DNA from: Desmodesmus armatus
Lineage: Eukaryota > Chlorophyta > Chlorophyceae > Sphaeropleales > Scenedesmaceae
DNA: 64,000 nt
Direction of reading: 5' to 3'
Assembly (NCBI GenBank): GCA_007449985.2
Contig: VIIQ02000592.1
Coordinates: forward strand, 976,493 to 1,040,492
The notes beneath the pieces are model-generated. The model ran no database searches. It worked only from the letters and a program-made list of their open reading frames with translations, and had not been told where the DNA came from. This document shows, one piece after another, positions 23,560-34,960 of this stretch. The translations under genes were made by a program, and so were the position numbers. Positions within the stretch are counted from its first letter, which is position 1. Each line of letters begins with the position of its first letter.

Positions 23560-25741
23560 CTGAGACACATGCAGCCAGCTGCCACGCCATCACAGCCACC
23601 ACCAATCCAGCCAGGGCGTAGCCCCCCCGCACCAGATGCCTAGCAAGCTCCGGTGACACCTCCACCACGCCATCCTCACCCCCAACATCCAACCCTGCTG
23701 CTGCTGCTGCCACTCCTGCATCTGACCCCTCGGCAGCAGCAGCAGCAGACAGCCCAGCAGGCAGCCGGCTGACAGCCCCCAGTGCTGCTGTCTCTGCCGG
23801 CCAGCTAGGAGCCACAGCCTCTGTCAGTGCTGCCAGCCTGGCAGCAATGCCGTCACTTGCTGCTGCCACAGCCGCCGCCATTTTGGCAGCAGTGCCTGGC
23901 AGCAGTGACGACGCAGCAGCAGCGGGGGTGCTGGCATGTGCAGCGGCGGTTGCTGAGAGCTCGTAGTCTGAGGCCAGGGGGCCTGTGGGCTCCTCACTCA
24001 GGGTGATGCTCGTGCTGAGGTCGTGTGCAGTGGTGTCAGCAAGGTGTGCTGGTGCTGCGGGGGTGGCAGCAGCGGGGCCTGAGCTGGAGGCTGAAGGGGG
24101 CTCGGCCTGGGCGGATGCAGAGGAAGACCCTTCACTGAACCTGGATGGGATGGACGGGATGAGGAGGAGGTTGGGGTGAGAGACGTTGTGGTGGCAAGTG
24201 AATGTGTGGTGGGGTGAGTTGTGCTGGGCAGGACTGTGGGTGGAAAGCACACCTCAATGCGAATGCACAGGGGGTCGATGGCAAGGTCGTGAAAGCAAGG
24301 GAGCCAGGCCTCAGCATGCAGCCCCGTGCCACACAATTACAGCTGATCACAATGCAGGCAGTGTGGCGCACGCATACATGGCAGGGGCACGAGGCAGTAA
24401 GAATATGGCTGCTGTTGAGCTACAGTATTGGCGCTGATACTACAACATGGCAGCTCACCCAATGAACTTGATGGGCTCATCTGGGAACAGCAGACGGTCC
24501 TGCAGAAACAGGTGCATAATCCCCAACATAATCAGCAGCATCCAGTAAGCAAACAAAATGTTGACATCTGCTGGCAATTGCCAGCACTTGCAAGCACTGT
24601 ACCACTGTGCCACAGGCACTTACCCAGTGCCATTCATGGCAGTCCTGCATGGCTGTCCTGCACAACACCGGTGTACCAACTCGACTGAGCTCGCAGGTCT
24701 CATCTCACAGCACCAACAAGCAGTGATGCCTATGGAGGCTAGCTGCACTGATGATGCAACAAAGCCACGCACAAGCCAGAAGCTGCCACACTCTTGTGTG
24801 CTCTGCATGATGCTCACCAGTGCTCCCACTGGCGCAGTGGCTGTGGCCTTCAGCTTGCTCCAAACGCCCCGCTTGTTGGTGCGCGTGTTGCTTGAACTGC
24901 AGCAAAGGCAAGGACACACACATGTTGAATGGAGTTGGATGGCATGTGCTGCTCAAGCGCTTATCCTCGACGGTCAACACGGCTTTTAGTCATGCTCATT
25001 GCACGCCTGCTGAGCTGTAGAAAAGATGTGACAGAAGGGTCACACTGTACACACGCAGTGCGTCGTACACCCCAAGTATGCTGGATGGGAGTAAGGTGTT
25101 GATGTGCCTGGAGGCAGACCAGGGCTCGTGTGCAGTGAGACAGCAGCACAGCAGACTGACCTGTCAGCCTGCATTGTAGTGATGGGCTCTGGCTTGAGGG
25201 CAGCAGCATGTGCAGGCCTCCTGTCAAGCAGCATCTGCAGAAACAGCAAGATACCGGTGTGGTGAGCGTGGTGGTGGTTGTGCACATGCAATGTTGTGAT
25301 GATCCCCATTTCATAAAGGGTGAGGATAGCTTTTGATATTGTGATGAATGCACCACTGAATGCAGCGGAGGAGACAGGCATGGGACCGCTGGCCTGACAA
25401 CACAAGGTAGGTACCCATGACCGTTTGAAGGTGTTTCGAACCACCCGCCCGCCCTCTTGTTCCACACACGTGTGGGCGTTGCTACAACTCACAGCAGCAG
25501 CCATGGCGCCTGTCAGGGCCAAGAGCTTGGCGTAGGAGATGAATGTGCTTGCTGGGCTGGTGGTCAGTGTAGGGACCTTGGAAGGGCTACTGTCGTTCTG
25601 GCTGACGCACGTGATGGCCACGGCCCGCCTGCGCTGCATCCCGGCAATGGATGGCAAGGATACAGCCCGTGTGCCCGATACGGTGGAGAGACGACGCTGC
25701 ATTTGACCACCACAATGGTGGTTGAGACTGGGCAGCGCCAT
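23465..25741 (-). CDS. Probable plastid-targeted membrane protein, family unknown
   Basis: Five exons join in phase on the minus strand: 25741-25493, 25393-25161, 24896-24818, 24586-24459 and 24140-23465. This gives about 454 residues. The first exon is rich in Ser/Arg/Ala and poor in acids, like a chloroplast transit peptide, and ends SYAKLLALTGAM. Exon four has a hydrophobic span (FAYWMLLIMLGIMHLFL) followed by RLLFPDEPIKFIG. The last exon is an Ala-rich linker ending in a second hydrophobic span (YALAGLVVAVMAWQLAACV) near the C-terminus. The stop at 23465 is reached only if a donor-like GTGAGA at 23559 is not used, and the final residues lie in a duplicated copy of the exon end. Exon two may hide a further intron. 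The start lies about 400 bases from the divergent SELENBP1 gene. I do not recognise the family. Confidence 0.6.
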
Positions 25742-26143
25742 CCTGCGTGATCCAACCAGCGATCTTGTGACGTAGACTTGTGTACACCTGCTTAATGTAT
25801 CAGATTGACCGCTGCCTGGGGGCTGATCGCGCTAGTTTGAGGGAGAGTTTGCTTGCGAGGACTAGATGCATGCATGGCCACAACCTTAGACCTTTGGTAA
25901 GGACGTAGGTTGATCTGTCGTCTACACCTGGGAGTTCTGAGTGCAACAGTGTCGTTTGTTGTACTTGAAACCGACGTGGCACAAGTCCAAGGGTCTGTCA
26001 AAACCAGGGTGTTGCGAGAGGATGGTATGTCATAAAGTGTATCGGCTCTTGTTTTACTCTCGTCACCCTCATTGTGCTTGGCTCGTCCGCTACGAGGTCA
26101 GAAAACAGGCAGCACAACATACCCCACGCGATCATACTCCATC
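25742..26143. promoter_or_regulatory. Divergent upstream region of the plastid membrane protein and SELENBP1
   Basis: About 400 bases separate the two start codons, which point away from each other. It must contain both promoters and 5' leaders. No specific element was recognised. Confidence 0.45.
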
Positions 26144-29100
26144 ATGGCCACCTGCTGCGGCACTGGCCCTGGATATGCGACACCCCTGGTGAGCTTTGTC
26201 ACCGTGCTGCCTTGGACAAACGCTCCACGACCATATAGCAACTGTTGGGATGTTCCGTTCCATCCTTGGTTCCGTGGCAACCCACAGACAACACAGGCTT
26301 GCACAGATCTTGATGCTGTCGCATCGGCTGCTAAATTTGCACCAATGAGCGCCGATCGGCATCACGTGCCTCCAGCTTTGTGGAGCAAGTGTCCTACTGT
26401 GCTTTGGTCCCACTGCTGACTGTGCCCAACTCTGTGCAATGCACTGCAGGAAGCCTTCCACAACGGTGTCCGAGAGAAGCTGATCTATGTGCCATGCATC
26501 GTGCCCGATCAAGACAGGCCCGACTACCTGGCCACTGTAGATGTGGACCCAGACAGTGCCAGCTATGGAAAGGTGGGGCCAAGCAGCTGGTGCTGGCACT
26601 ACGTTGCCATCATGGCATGCATGTCGAGCAGATGCATTCGGCAAAAACAACAGTGTCGACCTGGTGTTTCGCAAGCCTTTCCCCAGCAACGGTTGCTCCA
26701 CAGGGCATCACCTTCAACCAACCAACCAATCCTCGTCAGCAAAACATTGGATGCGCCATGCTGTTGTACAGGTGATCCACCGCCTGCCCATGCCTTTCGT
26801 CGGCGATGAGTTGCACCACTCGGGTAAGCCTGGCATGTCCAGCAGTTGGTTGCGCTTCCTTCAAGGGGAGGGCCTGCAGCTGCTCTTCTCATACACACTG
26901 TGACAGTCCAGAAGCTGAGCCAGCCAAGCACTGATGAAGGACCCCCCTGCATCGGCACTTGCTTACATGCACAGCACCAGGCAGGCACACGAACTGTCAC
27001 AGTGGGGCTATCTCTCCTGTCACATTGCAGCGGCAAGCATGTTCCTGGTCTGCTGATCACGCTAGCGCCTGCACATGCGGCCTGCCTGCCTGCCTGCCTG
27101 CGTGCGTGTGTGATGCCTCTTGTCGCAGGCTGGAATGCTTGCAGCAGCTGCTTCAACGATGCCTCCAAGAAGCGTCAGTACCTCATCCTGCCGGCACTCA
27201 AGTCGGGGCGCGTGTATGGTGAGCATCAAAGGGTCGGGGGTGGGCTGTCTGTATGGGAGGTTGCGGGATTTCCATGCGCAGTGGCAGCTGGGGGGCCATC
27301 ATAGCGTATGAAGGGCCACGCATTTGCAAATGCTAAGGAGATGCTCTGCACATACTAATGGGTAGTGCCATGCCCAATGCCTTTTTGGTTGGGGCAGACT
27401 TGAGATACTGCCGTTGTGCAGGGCAAAGTCTGCAATGTGAATGGCCCGCACTGGGCTTGAACCAGTGACCCCTGCGTTATTAGCACAGTGCTCTAACCAA
27501 CTGAGCTAGCAGGCCATGAGATGGACAAATGCAGAGGGGAGATTTCCTTTTCCAGCCGGGCTGCATTTTTCATCCCTTTAGGGCCGGCCCGGTGTCCCCG
27601 GTTGCCAATGGTCGGCAGCTTATGGCCTGAACCAACAGGCCCCATGTAACCCCTTGCTAAACCCTTGTTGTGCCCATAGGTGTCCACTGTCCTGTCACTG
27701 AACCTGACTGAAGTTTTGGTGGCGCCTATGTTACTTTGGGGGGCATAATGGATTGGTGTGCCCGGTTGCCAATGGTCGGCAGCTTAAGTCCCGAATTGAC
27801 GGGGCCTCTTGTAACAAATCACACACACACTATGGGCCGGCAGGCCCGGCGGCCGGACATCAGTCCCCTGGTGTGGGTGGTGGTGGCTTGGTTTCCTGGT
27901 CAATCAGGGCGTGCTTCTGCCGCAGTGCCAGGCTGGTGCATATGAGCGCTCCTGTAGCACAACTTTCAATCCTGTGTTGCGGGCACTGCTTTGGATAGTG
28001 GTGTTGCTGCTGGCAACTGTACAGTGGGAGCTGCTGAGGACTGCACAGTCACATGTGCAACACTAGCATCACAAACCTTTCCGGGTGGTTGGCAAGGGGG
28101 GCTCGTGTGTGGTGAACAGCAAAAGGATGTGGGTGGGCTGTATGTATGGCAGATTGTCGTGCGCAGATTTGTAGGGGGCCACCATAGCATATGAAAGGGC
28201 CGCAAAATGCAAATGGTAAGTAGGTGCACCACAGCTGCCATTTTGCAAGGCTGCAGGACTAACCTCAGTCCCTTGACAGGTGCCTGATGTGCTGCAATGG
28301 TATGTTGCCATGCACCTAGTACTGCCTCCATTTGTATGGCCCGCACTGGGCTTGAACCAGTGACCCCTGCGTTATTAGCACAGTGCTCTAACCAACTGAG
28401 CTAGCAGGCCTTGATAACAGAGCTCCAGCAATGAATCACTCTTTCCAGAGCTGTGCTGGCTGTTGCACTGGCGGGCTGCAGATAGGGCCAGTGACAGGTT
28501 TGCGAACCAGCTGGTAGTCCGCCAGAGGGGGCTTCTGCTTTTTGCAGCGCTGGAACTGGTGCTGGAGCTGGAGGAAGGCTTGGCAGCATCAACAGCAGCA
28601 GTGTGGAGCAGCCTGCCTGGTCAGTGCACAGTTGCAGTGGTTCGGCCAGTGCGGGCGTCTGTGCCACGTGCTGGTCTCTTGTTCCCACGCTCGTGTTTTG
28701 AACTTTTCTGTTCCCCCAGCAGCAGCACCGGGAGCAGGTGCCTTGCTTGCCATGGTTGTTCGCTTGTTGGGACAGCGTGTCACTGCATGCTTGGCTGCTC
28801 AGCAGGCCCCATGTGCTTCAATGGCCGCGCATTCAGACGCTTTATGCCTTGTACATGTTTGCATGTTGCCTAACCTTGTGTGTTGCAGGTGGTTCGCTGC
28901 TCTTGAGAAGGAGGTGGCGCCTTAAGTTGCATTGGAGGGACATGGTTTGGGTCCCTGAGCTTACATGGTGTGGGCTGGGTCTTTCGGGGATCTCAATGTA
29001 ACGAACAATGAGTGAGAGAGAGTGCAGATGATTTGCTAGTCTTGAGGAGGAGGTGGCCCTTATAAGCCAGTTGCATTGGAGGGACATGGATTGGGTTCCT

Positions 29101-32100
29101 GAGCTCGCATGATGTTGGCTGGGTCTTTCAGGGCCCCAATGTAACGAACTGATGATGATTGGGCTTTGGGGCCTCAGTAACAGCAACAGTATTGAACAAC
29201 TGATCAAGGGTTGGCTGGCACTTGGGACTCCTCACCGCCAGGCTGGCAACCCTGAGTCCCACCCTGCGAGAAGCTTGGGCTGAGTCTGCCTGTGCTGTGC
29301 CCTGCCGTGCCGTGCTGTCTTGTGCTGCAGCTGTTGATGTGAGCAGCGAGCGGGCGCCCAAGTAGGTGACACAGTGGTGGACATGCTGTCCCGCCGTGGC
29401 GCATCATGACCTTGTGGCGTGCGGTAACTGGCAGCTTAGTAGTAGTCAGTGGCGCAAACAGGCAGCACTGTGAAACCACTGGACAGCTTCGCTTGCATGT
29501 ATGGCTTGCAGCATATGGTCACTAGGTAGGCTGTCAGTGAGCAGTGGCTGTTCAGTGTGCTGACAGGGCAGTCGTGTATGCTTGCTGTCGCCTGCAGGAT
29601 GCACTTTTCAGTATGCTGACAGGGCAGACATGTTTGCTTGCTGTTTGGTGCAGGATGCACAAGTGGGTTGAGGGCACTGACATCGGCAAGGCCACCGACA
29701 CTGCCTACCCACACACATCACACTGCCTGGTGAGTCCACTGCTGCTTGGTCTTGGACTGTGCTGTGTTGTCGACAGAAGGTCCACAGAGGCATGGCAAGG
29801 GTATGCCGCGTTGCAAGAGTCAGCTTGGTCTTTGACGTGCCTGAAAGAGTTCGTTCTGGTGCTGCCAGGATTCCCAGCTCAATCATGCTAGCTTTCAGGA
29901 GCTTCTGCCGGTCAAAAATTTTCTGCCGGTGTCCAGCACAGCACAGCAGCTGGGGTTCTGCATGCACCAGCATGTGCGTAACATCAGCACGTCCCCCTGT
30001 GCCATCCACGTTGCATGAAGTCTTGCTCATCGCTGTTGTGGCCCCGATGTATGTCTGCAGGGGAGTGGCGAGATCATGATCAGCACAATGGGTGGGCCAG
30101 AGGGCAAGGTGGGTGCAGGGGTCGGGGTGCCAAGATGCATACACATCCTGCATGTGACGAGAGGGGTCCTGGGAAGCAAGCATCAGGTATACACTGCACA
30201 TCAGCACAATGTTGCACGTGCTTTCAGTTTAGCTTGTGCTGTGCTGTAGTCCTGTTGTTCCCTGGCTGTGCGTTTATTTGCCTGCGTTTCTCATTCCACA
30301 ACGATTGCCTGCAGTGGATGTCTTTGAGAACACTCTAAGGCATCACGTGCTGACTAGAGTGGTTGCACTACGTGTTGGCCTGCTGTGCTGGTCCTGCACA
30401 CAGTGTGTGCTGAAGGGCAAGTCGAACTTGCTGCTGCTTGATTCAGCATCGCGGACATGAAGGGACATGCTGTGACTGCTCCGCTCTGCTGTGCTGCGCG
30501 TGTGCTTGTGCTGGTGTGCTGCAGGGTAAGGGCAACTTCCTGCTGCTAGACTCGGAGCTCAACATCAAGGGAACCTGGGGCAAGGAGGACACAGCATATG
30601 GCTACGACTTCTGGTGAGCTTCGTTGCAGCTGTGCACAGTCGGGGCAGACTTGTGGCACCCTAGGCCTGGCCATATACTGTCACGTTGTTTGTAGCTTTT
30701 GGTGGTGCTTGAGCATATACTTCCTCTCTTTGCCTCTTTCCAGATGTGGCCCTGGGCCACGACGGTTGTGCTGGTGTAATTGCAAGTTGAAATGGCCAAG
30801 TCTTGTGGCTGAATCATGCTGCGGTAGAGCACCAGGAAAGAGCACGACCCATTCTCCTGTGGAGATGCCATCGTTTAGGTCATGCTGTGCTGTGCCGTGC
30901 TGTGCTGCAGGTACCAGCCCCGCCACAACATCATGGTGTCAAGTGAGTTTGGCACACCCAACTCCTTCTTCAAGGGATTTGACCCAGCAGTGGCCAACAC
31001 AGAGTACGGCAGGTGAGAGCTGCAGGGTAAAAGTCTACATAGTTGGTTGTACGGTGTGTGAAAGGCTTCTACAGCAAGCCTTCGTAGTAAACATCAGGGG
31101 CAGGCACGGCTGACAGCTCCATAGGCAGTTCTGCAGTGCACCCACAGCTTCCTCCAAGCCTGCATCATGATGATGGGATGGGCCAGCCGCTTGCCCTGCA
31201 CGCAATGCTGCGCAGTGGTCGCAGCTTGTTGGTGAGAACAACCCTGTTGAGTTGTCTCCTTCACAACGTGGCTGCTGCCATCATGCCTCCCCTGCCCCAC
31301 CCTGCAGCAAGCTGTATGTGTGGAACTGGAAGGAGCACACCCTGCGCCAGACCATTGATCTGGGGCCAGATGGGGCCATCCCCCTTGAAACCAGATTCGC
31401 TCACGAGCCATCTGCAACATGGGGTTTTGTGGTGAGTGTATTGGGGCGGTTGGGACCTGGCACCTTCTGGGTGAAGGGCTGACTGGCATTGTGAGAGGCC
31501 TGTCTGCCTCTACCTGCCAGGGAAGGGCCAAGGGGATAGGGCCCCACTCTACGGGGCAGCCCCTTTGTGTAGGTCGGGCAGCCAAGGCATGGCACCATTT
31601 GGTGAAGGGGCGATTGGCAGCACCATGCACAGATGCACATAGCTTGTCAGTATGCAGTACGCACAACTTTGCGACAAGGAGAACTCTGTGCGTTTGAATC
31701 AACCCCTGCTGCAACGGCATGTTTGGTCTGTGTTCCTCTGTCTGTCTGTGCAGGGCTGTGCCCTGTCCAGCAACGTAGTGCTGCTGCAGCTTGACACAGA
31801 CACGCAGCAGGTCAGCACAAGGGTGGCCATCAGGCAGCCCTGGCTGCCTGTCACTGGCTGGGCCCTGCCCCAGCTGCCGCCCCTCATCACAGACATTCTC
31901 ATAAGCCTGGACGACCACTGGCTCTTCTACAGCAACTGGCTCAGGGGTGAGGTTTTGTGGGGTTTTGCACCATGCTTTAAACCGCTTTGGAGTTTGCTTG
32001 ACTTCATCCACAAGTTTGTCGTCATGTTTTTCAGAGTGTTACAGACAGGATCAGGATTAGGATCTAGTGGCGTACCCTGCACCAGTCAAGCAGTCAGCAG

Positions 32101-34960
32101 CAAGGTGTTTGAATTTGCAAGTGCTGGGGTTGGGGGGTAAGGCGGCATGAATTCAAGGAGTCAGGGGAAGCCTTGTAGGCAGCAGGCATTGCTGGCACAC
32201 CCATTGATCGCTGCTGCTTGAGTTTATTGAGCCTCTCAAGTCAAAAATGCTCTGATTCAAGCCACACCTACCTAGGTTAGGCTTGAATTAGAGCGCATCG
32301 ACTGTATGGGCTTAAGAACATGGCAGCAGCAAGTCTGGGCCAAGTTCCTTGTTGCGGATGGGTGCATTGCCAATCGCCAGGCCAATCGCTACTGCCAGGC
32401 TTGGAGCTATCTGGCCTCGAGCGCCGAAGTGCCAGGGTTCCAGATGTACAGGGTCGATGTGCTAGCACATTGCGGACCCAGATCAGTGTTAGGGTGTAAA
32501 TGTGCATGTCCTCCTAAGCACACATACCATCGTGCTGAGCCCCAGTGCCCCCCTTTCCCCTCCCTGTGCCCCGTACGCGTGACCCCCTCCCCAGGTGATG
32601 TGTGCATGTACAACATTTCCAACCCTGCTGAGCCTCGCCTGACCAGTCGGCTGTGGCTGGGTGGCTCCATCGCAGCTGGTGGCTCCCTCCAGGTGGGAGC
32701 TAACCTGTTTTGCTCTTGCTTCATTTGCGAATAACAGCTGTGGCCGTTTCGTGTCTGCAGTCCACCAACAGCGCAGCCCCCGTTGATGTCAACACTTGTA
32801 CTGTGCGACTTGCACTGTACTGTATTGTATCGTACTGTATTGTACTCTTATGTAATGTAGTGTAATGTAATGTACTGCTCAACATCAAGCATTACCCGTC
32901 GTGTGGCACTTGCTGTGGACTCTCCCTCGTGTGCAGGTGTCTCCTGAGGGCCTTGCCAGCCTGGGCCTTACTGAGCAGCCTGAGGCTCCTGTGGTGAAGG
33001 GAGTCAAGATACAGGGAGGGCCACAGATGCTGCAGCTCAGGTGCGGGCGGGTGTTGTAGACAGGCTTTGTTGGGTAGGCAGTAAGGTACCTGTCCTGACT
33101 GGGCAACTTCGCAAGGGCACAGATTAGGGCTTGGCAGCAGCAGCGGTGACAGCACAATGCAATGGTGTCACGTCATGGATAGCAACCTGAGGCTCCTGTG
33201 GTCAAAGGGGGTTAAGAATTTCAGGTGAGGGCCACAGATGCTGCAGCTCAGGTGCGGTGGTGAAGGGGGGGGGGGGGGGGGGCTTTGTCCAGCAAGCAAG
33301 CCAGCAGCGTCAATGTTTGACTGGTCAACATGGCAGGCACTGTTGGCAAGTGACTGCTGCTTGGCGGCAGGGGCGGTGGCAAAAAATGGGGCAACGCTGC
33401 ATTTGTGTAGGGTTTGTGATGATGTGTCTGGATGCTTGTGAGGTGCTGGCTGGCTTATGGCATGCCATAGATGGCATAGCTGTTGCATTGCGTACCATTG
33501 GCAGTTGGCACGGAAGGGCGTCCAGCTTCGCCTGAAATACGGATGGTGTGTGTTTGATGACGGCTGTTGCTGCTGGTGCTGCTGCTGCAGCCTTGACGGG
33601 AAGCGTCTGTACATCACCAACTCCCTGCTGAGCCCATGGGACAAGCAGTTCTACCCAGAGATGGTGGCAAAGGTGAGCCAAGCACAACACCAACCCTGGT
33701 TGATTCCCAACTCGCATGTGGACCGTACAGTTGGTGTTCTTAGGCTGTAGGGGTCAGGGGCTGGTGGTATCACACCATGCCGCCATCATACAACATCAAA
33801 GCATCCGGGCCAGCTTGCAGCCGTGCATGTGCCAGCGATTTTGCCGCAAGGCATGCATGCCCAGCGACCCTGACGCCAGGGACGTGCAGGCCGCTCGGCG
33901 GGTCAGCCAGTCCAAGCCCTGGATCCTGAATGCGCGCTGTGATGGCGGGTTGATTCATTCATTTGTGTGCTGGTAGTCGCCAGCACATGCTGGCAAAACC
34001 CCTTGTGGTTGCCCTTACCCTCTTGCTCTGCTGCACTTGCAGGGGAGTCAGATGGTTCAGGCCCTCGTGGACATGGAGGCTGGGACACTCACACTCAACA
34101 AGGACTTTGTGGTGGGTACAGCATACAAAAGGCCCTAGGGGCTCTGCTACAGATATTGCCAGCATCACCACTGGTTGCATGTGCTGCGCACGTGCTCTGG
34201 CACTGTGGCTTAATGGGCAGACGTGCAGCTGTACACCCCAGACCCTCACAACTGCTAGCTGGTTTTCCCACCTGAGCAGACCTCCACTTTTCACCTCGTT
34301 AGCAACCTCGCTGCGACCTAGAACAGCCAGAGGGCTGTCACGTCTGTCACAGGGCACCGGAAAGCTCCTGGACAGGATAGCATGCTGCGCACAATGCTGA
34401 CCTTGCCAGTGTCATGGGTGCAGGTTGACTTTGGTGGTGAGCCTGATGGCCCCGTGTTGGCACACGAGTGCCGCTACCCAGGAGGTAAGGCGGCTGGAGG
34501 GATGGCTGAACAGCGGTGGATGGCTGGGGGTGGTGAATGTGAGGTCAGAGCACTGGCAGTCCCTGGTGTTCAGTCAGGAGGGGTATCCTGGAGGGTGGCT
34601 TGTGGGGAGGGCCAGGAGGGGAGGGGGAGGCGGTGACACCGACAGTGCAGTGGTCACCGTCTGGCAAGTACCTGACTAGTCTGTGCTGGGGTAAGGGGTG
34701 CGCTTGAAATGTCAAAGGCGGCTGCAGAACATTGTAGGTGCGGCCGTGCGCATGGCTAAGCATATGCCATGGTAACAGTAAGCATGTCACTGGCACTTAC
34801 TCTTCAGTGCACACTGGTGGCATGCTGTCGGCAAAGCACACGACATATCCCCTGCAACAATGCCTGCTGTATTGATGCAGACATGAGTGTCAAAGCTGAC
34901 TTGCGGTGCATAACGTGTGTTTGTTTGCAGGAGACTGCAGCAGCGACATCTGGCTGTGAG
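26144..34960 (+). CDS. SELENBP1: Selenium-binding protein 1 / methanethiol oxidase
   Basis: The family oxidises methanethiol to formaldehyde, H2S and H2O2 (EC 1.8.3.4) and binds metal. Seventeen coding exons join in phase to 471 residues (human: 472): 26144-26188, 26450-26572, 26772-26823, 27129-27218, 29331-29361, 29654-29729, 30061-30108, 30525-30613, 30911-31012, 31308-31431, 31754-31946, 32595-32692, 32937-33040, 33591-33672, 34043-34111, 34424-34484, 34932-34960. Diagnostic segments in order: [120 protein letters not shown]. The CSSC pair is kept, but the position matching human Cys57, reported as selenium-binding, is Gly (SYGK). The 31-base exon 29331-29361 has a GTAGGT donor and is easy to miss. 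Introns carry decayed copies of exon edges and two tRNA genes. Cytosolic: no signal peptide. Confidence 0.95.
27442..27515 (-). tRNA. tRNA-Ile (anticodon AAU)
   Basis: A 74-base cloverleaf on the minus strand without an intron. The acceptor stem GGCCTGC pairs with GCGGGCC (one T-G), with discriminator A. The D arm has AGTTGGTTA, the anticodon stem CTGTG pairs with CGCAG around loop CTAATAA, and the T loop is TTCAAGC. The anticodon AAT (AAU, read as IAU) decodes Ile. The internal A and B boxes are present. It lies antisense in the SELENBP1 intron 27219-29330. Confidence 0.95.
28337..28410 (-). tRNA. tRNA-Ile (anticodon AAU), second identical copy
   Basis: Identical over all 74 bases to the tRNA 895 bases upstream, in the same orientation and the same SELENBP1 intron. 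All stems and the internal Pol III promoter boxes are intact, so both copies look functional. Confidence 0.95.
28898..29152 (+). repeat. Direct tandem repeat, period about 140 bp
   Basis: Two copies of about 115 bases (28898-29012 and 29038-29152) share ttgcattggagggacatgg, a ctgagct block, ggctgggtcttt and caatgtaacgaac. They sit in the same SELENBP1 intron as the tRNA genes. No coding function seen. Confidence 0.7.
29558..29660 (+). repeat. Duplicated acceptor of SELENBP1 exon six
   Basis: The exon six acceptor (tgctgacagggcag, then tgcttgctgt, then tgcag before GATGCAC at 29654) has an upstream copy about 54 bases earlier. That copy also ends in an AG followed by GATGCAC, at about 29600. 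Its exon part then diverges. Confidence 0.7.
30400..30465 (+). repeat. Decayed copy of SELENBP1 exon eight
   Basis: The frame here reads [12 protein letters not shown] then stop, matching the exon eight start [11 protein letters not shown] at 30525. The acceptor of the copy is weak, so this is a pseudo-exon about 115 bases upstream of the real one. Confidence 0.6.
32800..32880 (+). repeat. TGTA-rich microsatellite
   Basis: Imperfect repeats of tgtactgta, tgtattgta and tgtaatgta in the SELENBP1 intron between exons 32595-32692 and 32937-33040. Several TGTAA motifs fall inside. They resemble the green algal poly(A) signal but are intronic. Confidence 0.6.
33183..33251 (+). repeat. Copy of the 3' end of SELENBP1 exon thirteen
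   Basis: The last 66 bases of the exon ending at 33040 recur here (cctgaggctcctgtggt, then gggccacagatgctgcagct), followed by the same CAG-GTGCGG donor. Internal indels and a stop (gttaag in shifted frame) make it a pseudo-exon. The copied unit extends into the intron (ggctttgt). Confidence 0.8.

Larger units (their letters stand above)
27200..28410. repeat. Segmental duplication: exon edge, donor and tRNA gene
   Basis: Two units about 895 bases apart (roughly 27200-27515 and 28095-28410) share the end of SELENBP1 exon four (gcgtgtatg versus ctcgtgtgtg), the following donor and intron (gggtgggctgt, then gggggccaNcatagc), and an identical 74-base tRNA gene. The tRNAs are identical while the rest has diverged, which points to selection or conversion on the tRNA. 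A smaller repeat (ggttgccaatggtcggcagc) lies between them at about 27600 and 27766. Confidence 0.75.
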
